Source of the DNA: Holophagaceae bacterium
GTDB taxonomy: Bacteria > Acidobacteriota > Holophagae > Holophagales > Holophagaceae
NCBI GenBank assembly: GCA_017859955.1
Contig: JAFNAB010000004.1
Coordinates: 1 to 45,768, forward strand
Reading direction: 5' to 3'
Length of the DNA stretch: 45,768 nt
Position 1 is the stretch's first letter. The number at the start of each line of letters is the position of its first letter. A model generated the notes under the pieces. It saw only the letters and a program-made list of their open reading frames with translations, was not told where the DNA came from and made no database searches. This document shows positions 19,428 through 28,520 of this stretch, in pieces. The position numbers were made by a program, and so were the translations under genes.

Positions 19428-20651
19428 TTACATACGGGAATCAGCCCGCTCTCCCCCGAGATGCCTCAGGATGACGTCAGCACTGCGCTGGACTGTAAAG
19501 TGCCTCTCCAGGGCCGGACGCGCAGCAGCAGACATTTGCTCCAGCTTGGAATCCTCCTTGAGACGTTTCAAATTACGCAGGAACCCAGACAGATCCCCCG
19601 ATTCACTCCACAAGCCGCAGCCTTCCTGGAGCAGGAAAGACCCGATGTCAGAATTCCGATCTGTGGCGGCCAATACAGGCAGCCCATAATCCAGATAATC
19701 GAGCAGTCTCGAGGGGAAGTTGGGAATCGTGAAGCGGTGATCCAAGAAAACCAAACCGGCATCCATTCCCCGCAGGACGCTAAGGTAATCGGACTTGGGC
19801 AGTTTGCGCAGGAGGGTAAACGTGTTCCCAATACGTTTTTTCAAGGCCTCTAAACGACCAAATTCCGTGCCATCACCCACAATGGTAATGTGAACATCTC
19901 GATCCCCCCTGAGGGCTTCCAGAATCTCCATCACGAAACCGATACCTTGAGGCTTTCCAAGATTGCCCCCGTACACAAGGTTAAGACGCACCACGGGGAT
20001 ACCAAAAGCCTGAAATTTCCCCTTGCCACCGGCGGGCAGTTCCTCTGCGGGCGTCATATCGATGCTGTTGGGGCAGATTTCAATCTTGAGGGCATCCAAC
20101 TCTGGGTTGTGGGCCTCGAGATACGCCTTATTGGCTGGCGACATGCAGCCAATCACATCCGAAATATGGTACAAACGCCTTTCTTTCGCTCGGAAGCGTC
20201 GCCAAAGCCATCCCCCTTCCCGAATCATTCCAAGATCGACAGCATTTGCAGGAAAAATATCCTTCAACAACAGATAGGTCAGACCTCCACACTGATCCCG
20301 AACCCGGGTAACTGCGTCCACTATATCGATGGGAGGGGTGGCATACAGAATGAGAGCAGGGGGTTCCACCTTCGCGACCGCCCCAGCAATGGCTGCGGCC
20401 CGCCTTCCGAATCGCCTTGAGTTCAAAGCCTTGAATAGAGGGTTAACTTTCTGAATCCGTCCAACCGGGATGCGAACCACCTCCACCCCGTCCTGCTCTT
20501 GGGAGTAAGAGCGGCCCAGCAGACGATTTTCATCCGGGCAGAACACCTTGACCCGGTGCCCCAGCTTGGCCAGACGGCCCATCAAACCAGCATAGATGGT
20601 CCGAACACCAGGATCGCGAGGATAAGCCAGGGTGAAAAAAAATATCATCAT
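19428..20651 (-). CDS. Glycosyltransferase family 4 (WbuB-like)
   Basis: 407 residues from the ATG at 20651; a second ATG follows at once (20648), and in-frame TTG/ATG starts upstream (20675, 20663) are possible. GGAAG lies just upstream. The N-terminal MIFFFTLAYPRDPGVRTIY is the usual acceptor-side start of GT4. YATPPIDIVDAV and LLLKDIFPANAVDLGM match the WbuB-like group. The donor-side region has VRLNLVYGGNLGKPQGI and FPSRLLDYLDYGLPVLA. Predicted to add a sugar to the lipid-linked unit. It is convergent with the sugar transferase, with a 36-bp gap and no evident terminator, and stands alone on this strand. Confidence 0.82.
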   Translation of the reverse strand: MMIFFFTLAYPRDPGVRTIYAGLMGRLAKLGHRVKVFCPDENRLLGRSYSQEQDGVEVVRIPVGRIQKVNPLFKALNSRRFGRRAAAIAGAVAKVEPPALILYATPPIDIVDAVTRVRDQCGGLTYLLLKDIFPANAVDLGMIREGGWLWRRFRAKERRLYHISDVIGCMSPANKAYLEAHNPELDALKIEICPNSIDMTPAEELPAGGKGKFQAFGIPVVRLNLVYGGNLGKPQGIGFVMEILEALRGDRDVHITIVGDGTEFGRLEALKKRIGNTFTLLRKLPKSDYLSVLRGMDAGLVFLDHRFTIPNFPSRLLDYLDYGLPVLAATDRNSDIGSFLLQEGCGLWSESGDLSGFLRNLKRLKEDSKLEQMSAAARPALERHFTVQRSADVILRHLGGERADSRM

Positions 20652-21179
20652 GTCGCTTCCCATATCGCTGACCAATCAGGAACCACAGCCCTGGATGCAA
20701 GGCCCATCGCCAACCATTATTTGTAACACATCTAGATAAATATTCATATATCAACCAACTTTGGGTCAACATTCATCCGCACAGACTGACGCCACAAAGG
20801 CGCACCATAAATTTATATTACGTCAAGATAGCCATCCAGAAACGGCCCAGCAGGGTCTTCAAATTCGTGTCAAACCCCAATTAGAAATGGATTCAGCACC
20901 GAGAAAGCCAAGAAAACCCCAAAATCGCAAAGTGTAATTATTCATTTTCCAACTACACCCAGAGACCAGCCCTGGATATACTTTACATTTATCAGAAACG
21001 GTATTCTTCACGCAAAAACCATCTGAGGTCGGCTGAGCAAATTGGATTCACGATAGTGGCTTCCTATCACCTTCAAGAGCGAACCACGAATGCTCCCATC
21101 CCTGCCCCAGGTTTTCCCGGAAGGCCACAGCAAACAAATCCGTTTTTTCCATCCATTCACCTTCTACTAGGGTATCGCC
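20652..21179. other. AT-rich divergent intergenic region
   Basis: About 530 bp between a minus-strand glycosyltransferase and a plus-strand deacetylase, clearly more AT-rich than the metabolic genes. A weak sigma70-like pair, TTGGAT (21042-21047) and TATCAC (21065-21070) with a 17-bp spacer, could drive the deacetylase. No gene-like reading frame was seen. Promoters for both flanking genes are expected here. Confidence 0.45.
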
Positions 21180-22139
21180 ATGTATCGAGGGATTAAAAAT
21201 CTGACAAAGTCAGCCATCAGAGAGGCGGACCAGTACCTTGCAAATAGATATATTCACCATTTCAAAGAAAAACCAGCATTGTTAACCTTTCTGTTTCACT
21301 CTCTTTTTCGCAACAGAGAAGAAATTGATCGCCATATAATCGACCCACAACAAGAGATAACAGTCGATACATTTCGATCATTCATCGTACATATGCAAAA
21401 TAGTGGATATAACTTTATCGCCCCCGACGACATCCTCAACGGATTGGACAAGCGTAAACAATATGCAATGATCACCTTCGATGATGGATACTACAACAAT
21501 CACCTGGCACTGGAGGTCCTCCAGGAGCTCAATGTGCCAGCAGTTTTCTTCATCTCCTCCAACCATATCAGACACCAAAGAACATTTTGGTGGGATGTCG
21601 TCTATCGAAATCGACGACATGAGGGAAAATCACTCGATGCCATCTATGCTGAAATACAATCTCTAAAAGCGCATAGAAACAATAAAATCGAATCCTATAT
21701 TTTGAACACATTTGGCCCGGACGCATTGAAACCAGTCAGCGATCTGGACAGACCCTTTACTCCGAAAGAGTTAAAGGACTTTGCAAGAAGTCCATTAGTC
21801 ATATTAGGAAATCACACATGTAATCACGCCATATTAACAAATTACAACAAGTGTGAGATATTAAAAGAATACACTGAATGCCAGGAATACCTGAAGGAAA
21901 TCACGGGTAAATATCCAAACATAATCGCATATCCAAATGGGAATTACAATACCGATGCATTGGAAGCAGCCGAGGAGGCTGGACTGCCCCTCGGAATCAC
22001 AGTTGATCAACAAAAAAACCGTCTCCCGCTTTCGAGCACTGATCGAAGCCATTTGAAAATCAAACGTTACCTATTATGGGGAAATAAGGACATGATAGAT
22101 CAATGCAACTATTTCAGATCGGACTTCCACCTCGCATAG
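21180..22139 (+). CDS. Polysaccharide deacetylase (NodB homology domain)
   Basis: 319 residues. It should remove acetyl groups from an N-acetylated sugar in the polysaccharide or a precursor. The catalytic motifs of carbohydrate esterase family 4 are visible: MITFDDGYYNN (motif 1, catalytic base and metal Asp), GNHTCNHAIL (motif 2, metal His residues) and IAYPNGNYN (motif 3). There is no signal peptide; the basic N-terminus may stay in the cytoplasm. The gene is distinctly AT-richer than its neighbours (low forties percent GC in the stretch I counted), which suggests separate acquisition. It is a single plus-strand gene with long flanking spacers. Confidence 0.85.
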   Translation: MYRGIKNLTKSAIREADQYLANRYIHHFKEKPALLTFLFHSLFRNREEIDRHIIDPQQEITVDTFRSFIVHMQNSGYNFIAPDDILNGLDKRKQYAMITFDDGYYNNHLALEVLQELNVPAVFFISSNHIRHQRTFWWDVVYRNRRHEGKSLDAIYAEIQSLKAHRNNKIESYILNTFGPDALKPVSDLDRPFTPKELKDFARSPLVILGNHTCNHAILTNYNKCEILKEYTECQEYLKEITGKYPNIIAYPNGNYNTDALEAAEEAGLPLGITVDQQKNRLPLSSTDRSHLKIKRYLLWGNKDMIDQCNYFRSDFHLA

Positions 22140-22198
22140 CACTATGGTCCCTATCCGTCTAAACGGCATTCAATCAACTCTACACACTTCCCAACTTA

Positions 22199-22243
22199 AA
22201 AACGGTCAACCCAAGCACTCCACAACCCCGTACAGACCGTTTT
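22199..22243. repeat. Inverted repeat AAAACGGTC / GACCGTTTT
   Basis: Exact 9-bp arms at 22199-22207 and 22235-22243, 27 nt apart, lie between the deacetylase stop and the ATP-grasp start. The right arm ends in four T and could form a weak terminator with a long loop, or be an operator. Confidence 0.4.
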
Positions 22244-22263
22244 ACCTTTGAAAGAAGTGGCAC

Positions 22264-23340
22264 ATGAGACTTCTCTACTGGCTGTACGTCCTCCGGGCTT
22301 TAGCATTCCACAAACTTTTGCGGTATGCCCGACATGAAGGCGAGCGCACCCGACACTCTGCCCCCGCCCTGCTGTGGGATGCAGGGATGGCACTTCTGTT
22401 CCATGATGTGCATCCAAGTGATTATTTCTGCCTGCACTTCCCGGATCGTCCAAAATCTGAAGTCAAAACCCACGCCAACACCCTGTTCATGAGGCGTTTC
22501 CATCGTCGATGCAATGCGCGTCATGCCCGAGGTGTCTTCCAGGACAAACTGCAGTTCCTGGAAACCTTCTCCGATTTCACCAAGAGATCCCACGTCATCA
22601 TTTCAAAGGACGATCGAGAAACCTTCAGGCAATGGCTGCTGCGCCATCGCCCTGCGGAGATCATAGTCAAGACCCCCTTCGGCACCTGCGGACTGGGCGT
22701 GATGAAACTCCTCCTCAATTATGACCCCGAACCCCAACTCATGCCCGACCAAAAGGCGTTCGACGATTTCTCGTCAGATCTAGTGGCGAAGGGGTTCGGC
22801 CTTGCCGAAGAGTGCCTGGTCCAGCACGCCGAACTGGCCATGCTGAATCCCTCCAGCGTCAACACCATCCGCCTCGTCACCATTTTGGACAGCAAGTGCA
22901 ACCCCCATATCCTGGCAGCGGTGCTGCGCGTCGGGGTCGGCAAGTCCGTGGACAACTTCCACGCCGGCGGGATCGCCATTCTGGTCGATCTGGAGACCGG
23001 GATGACTAAGGGATCCGGGTTCCGCATGGAACCCAGTGACGAAGAGTATTTCGAGAGACACCCACTAACCCAGGTCCGATTGACGGACTGCACCATCCCA
23101 TACTGGCGAGAGATTCTGCTCATGGTCAAAGAGGCAGCCGAACTGGTTCCCGGAGTGGGAACCGTCGGCTGGGACGTTGCGGTGACCCCGAGCGGGCCTT
23201 GCCTGATCGAGGGCAATGACAACTGGGATAAAACGATAGTCGAGAAGGCCCTAGGAAGAGGCATCCGCCAGGACCTGGAGAGGTTCCTTTCCAAAGCCCC
23301 AACCAGGAACGCTACCGTTTCCCCACCGCCGGAGAGCTGA
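22264..23340 (+). CDS. Sugar-transfer-associated ATP-grasp protein
   Basis: 358 residues. ATP-grasp enzymes ligate a carboxylate to an amine or thiol through an acyl phosphate; the family recognised here is associated with polysaccharide loci but its substrate is not established. Visible landmarks are EIIVKTPFGTCGLGV (nucleotide-binding strand with Lys), AEECLVQHAE, NTIRLVTILD, NFHAGGIAILVD (glycine-rich loop) and the metal-binding end GWDVAVTPSGPCLIEGND. It suggests that the polymer or a precursor carries an amide-linked substituent such as an amino acid. Its 3' end overlaps the minus-strand beta-helix gene by 29 nt, tail to tail. Confidence 0.8.
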   Translation: MRLLYWLYVLRALAFHKLLRYARHEGERTRHSAPALLWDAGMALLFHDVHPSDYFCLHFPDRPKSEVKTHANTLFMRRFHRRCNARHARGVFQDKLQFLETFSDFTKRSHVIISKDDRETFRQWLLRHRPAEIIVKTPFGTCGLGVMKLLLNYDPEPQLMPDQKAFDDFSSDLVAKGFGLAEECLVQHAELAMLNPSSVNTIRLVTILDSKCNPHILAAVLRVGVGKSVDNFHAGGIAILVDLETGMTKGSGFRMEPSDEEYFERHPLTQVRLTDCTIPYWREILLMVKEAAELVPGVGTVGWDVAVTPSGPCLIEGNDNWDKTIVEKALGRGIRQDLERFLSKAPTRNATVSPPPES

Positions 23341-25873
23341 TCATCTCCCCTGCCCAAAAAACCGAACTGGCAGGCTCTATGACACAGGAACACTTCAGAC
23401 GACAGGGACCGACAGATGGAGGGCCAGCACTCGAGGCTCCATGATATGTCCCAGCGACCCAACCGTATGATCCCTTTGACTCAATGACCTCCGAATTACG
23501 ATCCTGGCCGAAACGTCTCCATTCAGTCATCCCCAAAGCCCCTCCAAGGCCAAATCTGGGCCCACCGGGCGGCGCGGCGTAGGTATTCCGATCCATGTAA
23601 ATACCCCGCCCCAGATGCCCTGCGACTACCCATCCGGCGCCCTTGCGCATGGCTCCAAAAAAGTTCGAAGTCACTTCGATACCCGAGAATGAGTCGGCAT
23701 GGTTCGCCAGCCAAGTTTGTGCGACCCTGCCCCCCAGGAAGACATTGCCGACGGCACGATTGTCCCGCCCGCCCTGAAGCATCAGGCCGCCATTCCATGT
23801 CTGGTCCACCCAATTCCCCGTCACCTCGTACCCGCTTGCGAAGGAATCAAGGTAGATACCCCAGGCATTGAAAATCGCACCAGTCTCCGAAGTAGAGTAG
23901 CCAATGGTGTCCAGCACGAGGTTGCCCCGTATCACACTGTGGGCTCGAAATGCACGGTCATGCTGGGTGACTTCAATTGCGCCGGTATCCGCCGTGGACA
24001 GATTCGTATTCTGAATCCGGTTGTATTCCACCAAGTTGCCACTTCCCGGTTCTTTTAGAGATATGCCATAACGCGGCACATCGTGGATGGCGTTGTGTGC
24101 AACGAGGTTCCTTGCCGCCTCCTTGCCAACCAACACAACCCCTCCCACGTGCACGTAGGCTTCCCCCAGGTGATGGAAGTGGTTGTCCGTGACATGATTG
24201 TTGGAGCTGTTCAGGATGAGGACGCCCCCACCCCCGAGATGGGACCCGTCACATTGGCGGATAAGATTCCGCTGCCCCCCCGCCAGACGGACAGCGTAGT
24301 TTCCCAGGTTCAGAAACCGGCAATCCTCGACAATGCAATCCGAGGCATTCCGGAAAGAGATCGCCCCATCTTCGCCCATCCCGTATCCGGCGCTTGCAGG
24401 ACTGGTGATCCAATCTGTGTCCCGGAAAGTAATTCCGGCAAAACGAAGGTGGTGAACACCGACGCCGTCCCCACCACCCACAACCGAAATGAGGTGACCG
24501 GTGGTGGGCACAATGACTTCGCTCCCAGGGCCGAAATCAGGGCGGGGAAGGTACGCCAACTGGCTGGACTTCTCATCCAGAAACCATTCCCCAGGTGCGT
24601 CCAACTCCTCCCGAACATTCTCCACGTAGAAACGGTCACCAGGATTGAGGCTTGCGGTTGCTTCCCGCCCCTTCAAAAGGAGACACCCCTCAAGGGCATC
24701 GTAGCCTCTGATCGCGAGAATCTCTTTGTAGGCCCGAGATTCCCCCGACTGAAAAATATGCACTTCGGCCTTTTGGGCAGCCAACCATGCTGGATGGACA
24801 TCATCCGCACGACACCCTATCGCATCCTTAGGTCCCTCAGCGGTACCACCGACCTGCACCTGGCGCGCCTGCGATCGGACAAAAGCCCTGGCTTCCCATG
24901 GAATCAGATGGCTATCCCCCAAGGCAAGCCGACCACCCCGAGGCTGCCAGGCAGGGTCACCGCTCAGCGCCATCAAGTCCATGACCACACCTCCTCCGCT
25001 GAGATTTACCCAACGGAGCAGGTGATCTCCCGCCGATAAGGACACCTTTGCCACCCTGCCCCACCGCGTGACCTTCCAGCTCCCCGTGTCACCCAGATCT
25101 CGCAGAGGGATCGTCGCTCCACCATCCACCTGGACCCCACAACGCCCGTTCATGGCACGGATGCCGGAGGGCGCGTTATTGGCACCGTAACGCATCCAGA
25201 GCCAGTAATTTCCAGAAACAGGCACCCTCACCCGGTATTCAAGCCAATCACCAGCATTGTGGATACACCCAACATTGACGCCACCCCTGACATCCCGACG
25301 ACTGGGTGCGACATACAGGAATCCTTTCCGGAAGGGATCCAATGGATCCAGGTTTGGATAGCGGGCACGAACCTCACGCCGACCATTTATAAAAAGGGAG
25401 CGAAACGACCAATCTCCATTGTTTTTTCCAGGAAGAGTAAATCTGATGAGCCTATTCGAGTCAATCGGGACCGGCACTGGAATGCGTCTGCCTCCGATGA
25501 TCTCGGGACTCTCGCCCACAGCGGCCTCATACGACACCATGCCATCCGCGCTACCCGAATCTTCGGGCCCAAACCATACAGGAGCATCCTGGTAGTAATG
25601 ACCTCCATGAAGCTGAACTGTGGCCGCCCCTTTGCCTCCCTCACTTCTCCAGGTCCTAACAGCATCCCTTGCCCGCCCAAGGGATAAGAAAGGACCATCC
25701 GTCCCATCTGCATTCGCGGCAGGAAGCCGACCGGACCAACGGTCATCGCCTCGGGGCGAGAGGTGGAATACCGTTGCAGACTCCTGTGCGATACCCCAAT
25801 GAAAGCCATAGGCAAGCACCCAGCACCACACGACATAGCGAGCAGCCCGAAGGCAGAAATCGAGGACGGCCAT
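23312..25873 (-). CDS. Secreted right-handed parallel beta-helix protein with inserted CBM-like module
   Basis: 853 residues from ATG 25873, chosen for GGAG about 8 nt upstream and a signal peptide directly following (hydrophobic to about residue 29, ending GIAQES). The mature N-terminus (FHLSPRGDDRWSGRLP, PFLSLGRARDAVRTW, then GPEDSGSADG) is the start typical of beta-helix glycosidases and lyases. Residues about 195-306 look like a carbohydrate-binding module of the CBM6/35 type (HNAGDWLEYRVRVPVSGNYW and AGDHLLRWVNLSGGGVVMDL). From about 480 onward there are repeated beta-helix coils (DCIVEDCRFLNLGNYAVRL, NNHVTDNHFHHLG). Probably acts on the exported polysaccharide, but hydrolase, lyase or epimerase cannot be decided. 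The last ~30 residues lack helix character. Confidence 0.82.
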   Translation of the reverse strand: MAVLDFCLRAARYVVWCWVLAYGFHWGIAQESATVFHLSPRGDDRWSGRLPAANADGTDGPFLSLGRARDAVRTWRSEGGKGAATVQLHGGHYYQDAPVWFGPEDSGSADGMVSYEAAVGESPEIIGGRRIPVPVPIDSNRLIRFTLPGKNNGDWSFRSLFINGRREVRARYPNLDPLDPFRKGFLYVAPSRRDVRGGVNVGCIHNAGDWLEYRVRVPVSGNYWLWMRYGANNAPSGIRAMNGRCGVQVDGGATIPLRDLGDTGSWKVTRWGRVAKVSLSAGDHLLRWVNLSGGGVVMDLMALSGDPAWQPRGGRLALGDSHLIPWEARAFVRSQARQVQVGGTAEGPKDAIGCRADDVHPAWLAAQKAEVHIFQSGESRAYKEILAIRGYDALEGCLLLKGREATASLNPGDRFYVENVREELDAPGEWFLDEKSSQLAYLPRPDFGPGSEVIVPTTGHLISVVGGGDGVGVHHLRFAGITFRDTDWITSPASAGYGMGEDGAISFRNASDCIVEDCRFLNLGNYAVRLAGGQRNLIRQCDGSHLGGGGVLILNSSNNHVTDNHFHHLGEAYVHVGGVVLVGKEAARNLVAHNAIHDVPRYGISLKEPGSGNLVEYNRIQNTNLSTADTGAIEVTQHDRAFRAHSVIRGNLVLDTIGYSTSETGAIFNAWGIYLDSFASGYEVTGNWVDQTWNGGLMLQGGRDNRAVGNVFLGGRVAQTWLANHADSFSGIEVTSNFFGAMRKGAGWVVAGHLGRGIYMDRNTYAAPPGGPRFGLGGALGMTEWRRFGQDRNSEVIESKGSYGWVAGTYHGASSAGPPSVGPCRLKCSCVIEPASSVFWAGEMISSPAVGKR

Positions 25874-26307
25874 ATCAACAGCTCCAATCCAGATCTTCAG
25901 ATCAAACCCAACTGCCCATCGCTCCAGCAAAAGCAGCCTGGCAATAATAAATTAACAACCAACCAATCCCATAACAAATCATCAAACACACTAGCATCAA
26001 CACCAGCCCATCCCAGCTATTTGCGCCAATCAAGAATCATCATCCAAAATTTCAGAAGATAAAGCTGCGCATCAACATTGTTTCATTCATTGACAGATGA
26101 TAACCTGTTTGTAGCAACAGAGATTCACTCCACCCCTCAGGCCTTCAAAACAAGGAGCCAGGCCGGAAGCCTCCTCTCCTGCCAGACGAACTGGGACCGC
26201 AAGGAAATGCAATTCCAACCTTCAGGCAAAGGCCTACACCCTCGATCGAGCATAGGCAATCCTTATGCGGCACAGATTTCCGCAACCTCAATTGACCAGG
26301 AGCCCCC
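25874..26307. other. AT-rich divergent intergenic region before capE
   Basis: 434 bp separating the minus-strand beta-helix gene from capE. The first part is A-rich with many short runs. A candidate promoter lies at 26090-26117 and an AGGAG ribosome site at 26298-26302. No gene-like frame is convincing. Confidence 0.5.
26090..26117 (+). promoter_or_regulatory. Candidate sigma70 promoter for capE-capG
   Basis: A consensus -35 box, TTGACA (26090-26095), and a weak -10, TAGCAA (26112-26117), are 16 bp apart about 190 nt before capE. The -10 is poor, so this is tentative. Confidence 0.3.
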
Positions 26308-27360
26308 GTGTCCAGCCCTCTAGACATGAAGAACCAGACCCTGCTCATCACCGGTGGCACCGGGTCATTTGGCAACGTGGTTCTGAAGAAGTACCTCGCG
26401 ACTGATATTGGTGAAATCCGCATCTTCAGTCGGGATGAGAAGAAACAGGACGACATGCGGCATGGCTATCATGACGACCGAATCAAATACTACATTGGCG
26501 ACATTCGGGATCCGAGCAGCATTTCCTCCGCCCTCCGCGGGACCGACTACGTCTTCCATGCCGCCGCACTCAAGCAGGTCCCCTCCTGCGAGTTCTATCC
26601 CATGGAGGCTGTCCGGACCAACGTTCTAGGCACCTCGAATCTCCTGCAGGCTGCCGTACAGCAGGGGGTGAAGCGTGTCGTGTGCCTCAGCACGGATAAG
26701 GCGGTCTATCCGATCAATGCGATGGGTATCTCCAAGGCCATGATGGAGAAAACAGCCATCGCAGAAAGCCGCAATCTCGGCCCCAACGGCCCTGTCATCT
26801 GTGTGACCAGGTATGGGAATGTAATGGCTTCCAGAGGTTCGGTGATTCCCCTTTTCCTGGATCAAATCCGCGCCGGCAAGCCCCTGACGGTTACGGACCC
26901 GACCATGACCCGATTCCTGATGCACCTCGATACCGCCGTAGAACTTGTGGAATTTGCATTCTCCCACGGCAGGAACGGCGATACCTTCGTAAGAAAATCC
27001 CCCGCATCCACCATCCTTGACCTTGCAAAAGCAGTCAAAAGGTTGCTCCAGGCCGACAACGATATCCACGTCATCGGGACACGCCATGGCGAAAAGCGCT
27101 ACGAAAGCCTATTGTCCAGGGAGGAGTGTGTCCGAGCAGAGGATCTCGGCGACTACTACCGCGTCTCCGCCGATTCCCGCGATCTCAACTACTCGAAATT
27201 TTTCTCCGTGGGTGATCCAGCTGTCTCCCACAGCGAGGAATACCATTCGCATAACACCCAAAGGCTTAGCCCATCCCAGATCGAGGACCTGCTGCTGACC
27301 CTGGATTGCGTCAAGGTGGCCCTGGCAGAACGAGACATCCAGACGGAGTTCGCTCAATGA
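26308..27360 (+). CDS. capE: CapE: UDP-GlcNAc 4,6-dehydratase/5-epimerase
   Basis: First step of UDP-L-FucNAc synthesis: converts UDP-GlcNAc to the 4-keto-6-deoxy L-sugar intermediate. 350 residues, close to S. aureus CapE (about 342). Distinctive motifs match that enzyme: LLITGGTGSFGNVVLKK, IRIFSRDEKKQDDMR, YVFHAAALKQVPSCEF, LSTDKAVYPINAMGISKAMM (Met in place of the SDR tyrosine, then catalytic Lys) and RHGEKRYESLL. The GTG at 26308 has AGGAG 5 nt upstream; an ATG at 26326 is the alternative. Unlike the dehydratase at 7541 it is soluble, with no membrane helices. It overlaps capG by ATGA. Confidence 0.94.
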   Translation: MSSPLDMKNQTLLITGGTGSFGNVVLKKYLATDIGEIRIFSRDEKKQDDMRHGYHDDRIKYYIGDIRDPSSISSALRGTDYVFHAAALKQVPSCEFYPMEAVRTNVLGTSNLLQAAVQQGVKRVVCLSTDKAVYPINAMGISKAMMEKTAIAESRNLGPNGPVICVTRYGNVMASRGSVIPLFLDQIRAGKPLTVTDPTMTRFLMHLDTAVELVEFAFSHGRNGDTFVRKSPASTILDLAKAVKRLLQADNDIHVIGTRHGEKRYESLLSREECVRAEDLGDYYRVSADSRDLNYSKFFSVGDPAVSHSEEYHSHNTQRLSPSQIEDLLLTLDCVKVALAERDIQTEFAQ

Positions 27361-28487
27361 ACAAGCTTCGCGTCCTGACCATTGTCGGCACCCGACCGGA
27401 AATCATCCGGCTCTCACGAGTGATCACCCGATTGGAGGAAACCGTTGATCACCTCCTGGTTCACACGGGCCAGAACTATGATTTTGAACTCAATCAAGTC
27501 TTTTTCGAGAACCTGGGGCTGCGGAAACCCGACCATTTCCTGAACGCAGTTGGAGAAAGCCTAGCCGAAACGATTGGCAACATAATCGCATCGGTGGACA
27601 GGGTGCTAGAGACTTGCAGGCCGGACGCGATCCTGTTGCTTGGAGATACCAACAGTTGCCTATCCGTGATTCCCGCCAAGCGCCGGAAGATCCCCATCTT
27701 CCACATGGAAGCCGGGAACCGCTGCTTCGATCAGCGGGTGCCTGAAGAGTCCAACCGCAAGGTGGTCGATCATCTGGCAGACATCAATTTGCCGTACAGC
27801 AGCCATGCACGGGAGAATCTTCTCCGCGAAGGCATCCCCACGGATCGGATCATCAAGACCGGCTCGCCCATGTACGAGGTCCTGGCCGCCTATCGTGAGG
27901 GCATTGCGGAGTCGGACATCCTGGACCGCCTGAAGCTCACCGCTGGTGACTATTACCTGGTCAGTTGCCACCGCGAAGAGAACGTGGATTCAGATGTCAA
28001 CCTGCCCAAATTCATGACTCTGCTCAATCATTTGGCCACTGCGCATGACAGACGGGTTATCGTCTCCACTCACCCTCGAACCCGAAAACGCCTTGAGCAT
28101 TGTGGATTCGTTCCCGACGCCAAAGTTGAGCTCATAAAGCCCTTCGGCTATTTCGACTACGTGAAGCTGCAGGAGCAGGCCCTGGCAGTGCTTTCGGACA
28201 GCGGCACCATCACCGAGGAGTCGTCCATCCTGGATTTCCCTGCCCTCAATATCCGGGAAGCCCACGAGCGCCCCGAGGGGATGGAGACGGGGGCTGTCAT
28301 CCTGACGGGCATGGACATCGACAGGGTTGAACAAGCACTGGCCATTCTGAGATCCACCCGTTGCGCCCATGGGCGGCACACCCGCATCGTACCCGACTAT
28401 GAGGCACCTCAAGTGTCCGAAACCGTCGTCCGCGCCATCCTCAGTTACGTGGACTACGTGAACCGCTTCGTGTGGCGCAAGGGCTGA
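27357..28487 (+). CDS. capG: CapG: UDP-N-acetyl-sugar 2-epimerase (WecB-like, non-hydrolysing)
   Basis: Last step of UDP-L-FucNAc synthesis, inverting C2 of the UDP-L-PneNAc/talose-type intermediate made by CapF. 376 residues, start ATG overlapping the capE stop. Family motifs: TIVGTRPEIIRLS, LVHTGQNYDFELN, LLLGDTNSCLSVIP, HMEAGNRCFDQRVPEESNRK, SCHREENVDSD and SDSGTITEESSILDFP, which includes the UDP-binding Ser/Glu region. By eye it is much closer to CapG than to WecB. It ends the two-gene block and converges with the minus-strand sugar transferase. Confidence 0.93.
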   Translation: MNKLRVLTIVGTRPEIIRLSRVITRLEETVDHLLVHTGQNYDFELNQVFFENLGLRKPDHFLNAVGESLAETIGNIIASVDRVLETCRPDAILLLGDTNSCLSVIPAKRRKIPIFHMEAGNRCFDQRVPEESNRKVVDHLADINLPYSSHARENLLREGIPTDRIIKTGSPMYEVLAAYREGIAESDILDRLKLTAGDYYLVSCHREENVDSDVNLPKFMTLLNHLATAHDRRVIVSTHPRTRKRLEHCGFVPDAKVELIKPFGYFDYVKLQEQALAVLSDSGTITEESSILDFPALNIREAHERPEGMETGAVILTGMDIDRVEQALAILRSTRCAHGRHTRIVPDYEAPQVSETVVRAILSYVDYVNRFVWRKG

Positions 28488-28520
28488 TCCGACTCGATCA
28501 CCCAACGAACCGCAGCAGGT

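Noticed and set aside
24083-25039. A 318-codon plus-strand frame inside the beta-helix gene
   Set aside because: The minus strand reads as continuous beta-helix and CBM-like protein; the plus-strand product is low-complexity with no motifs.
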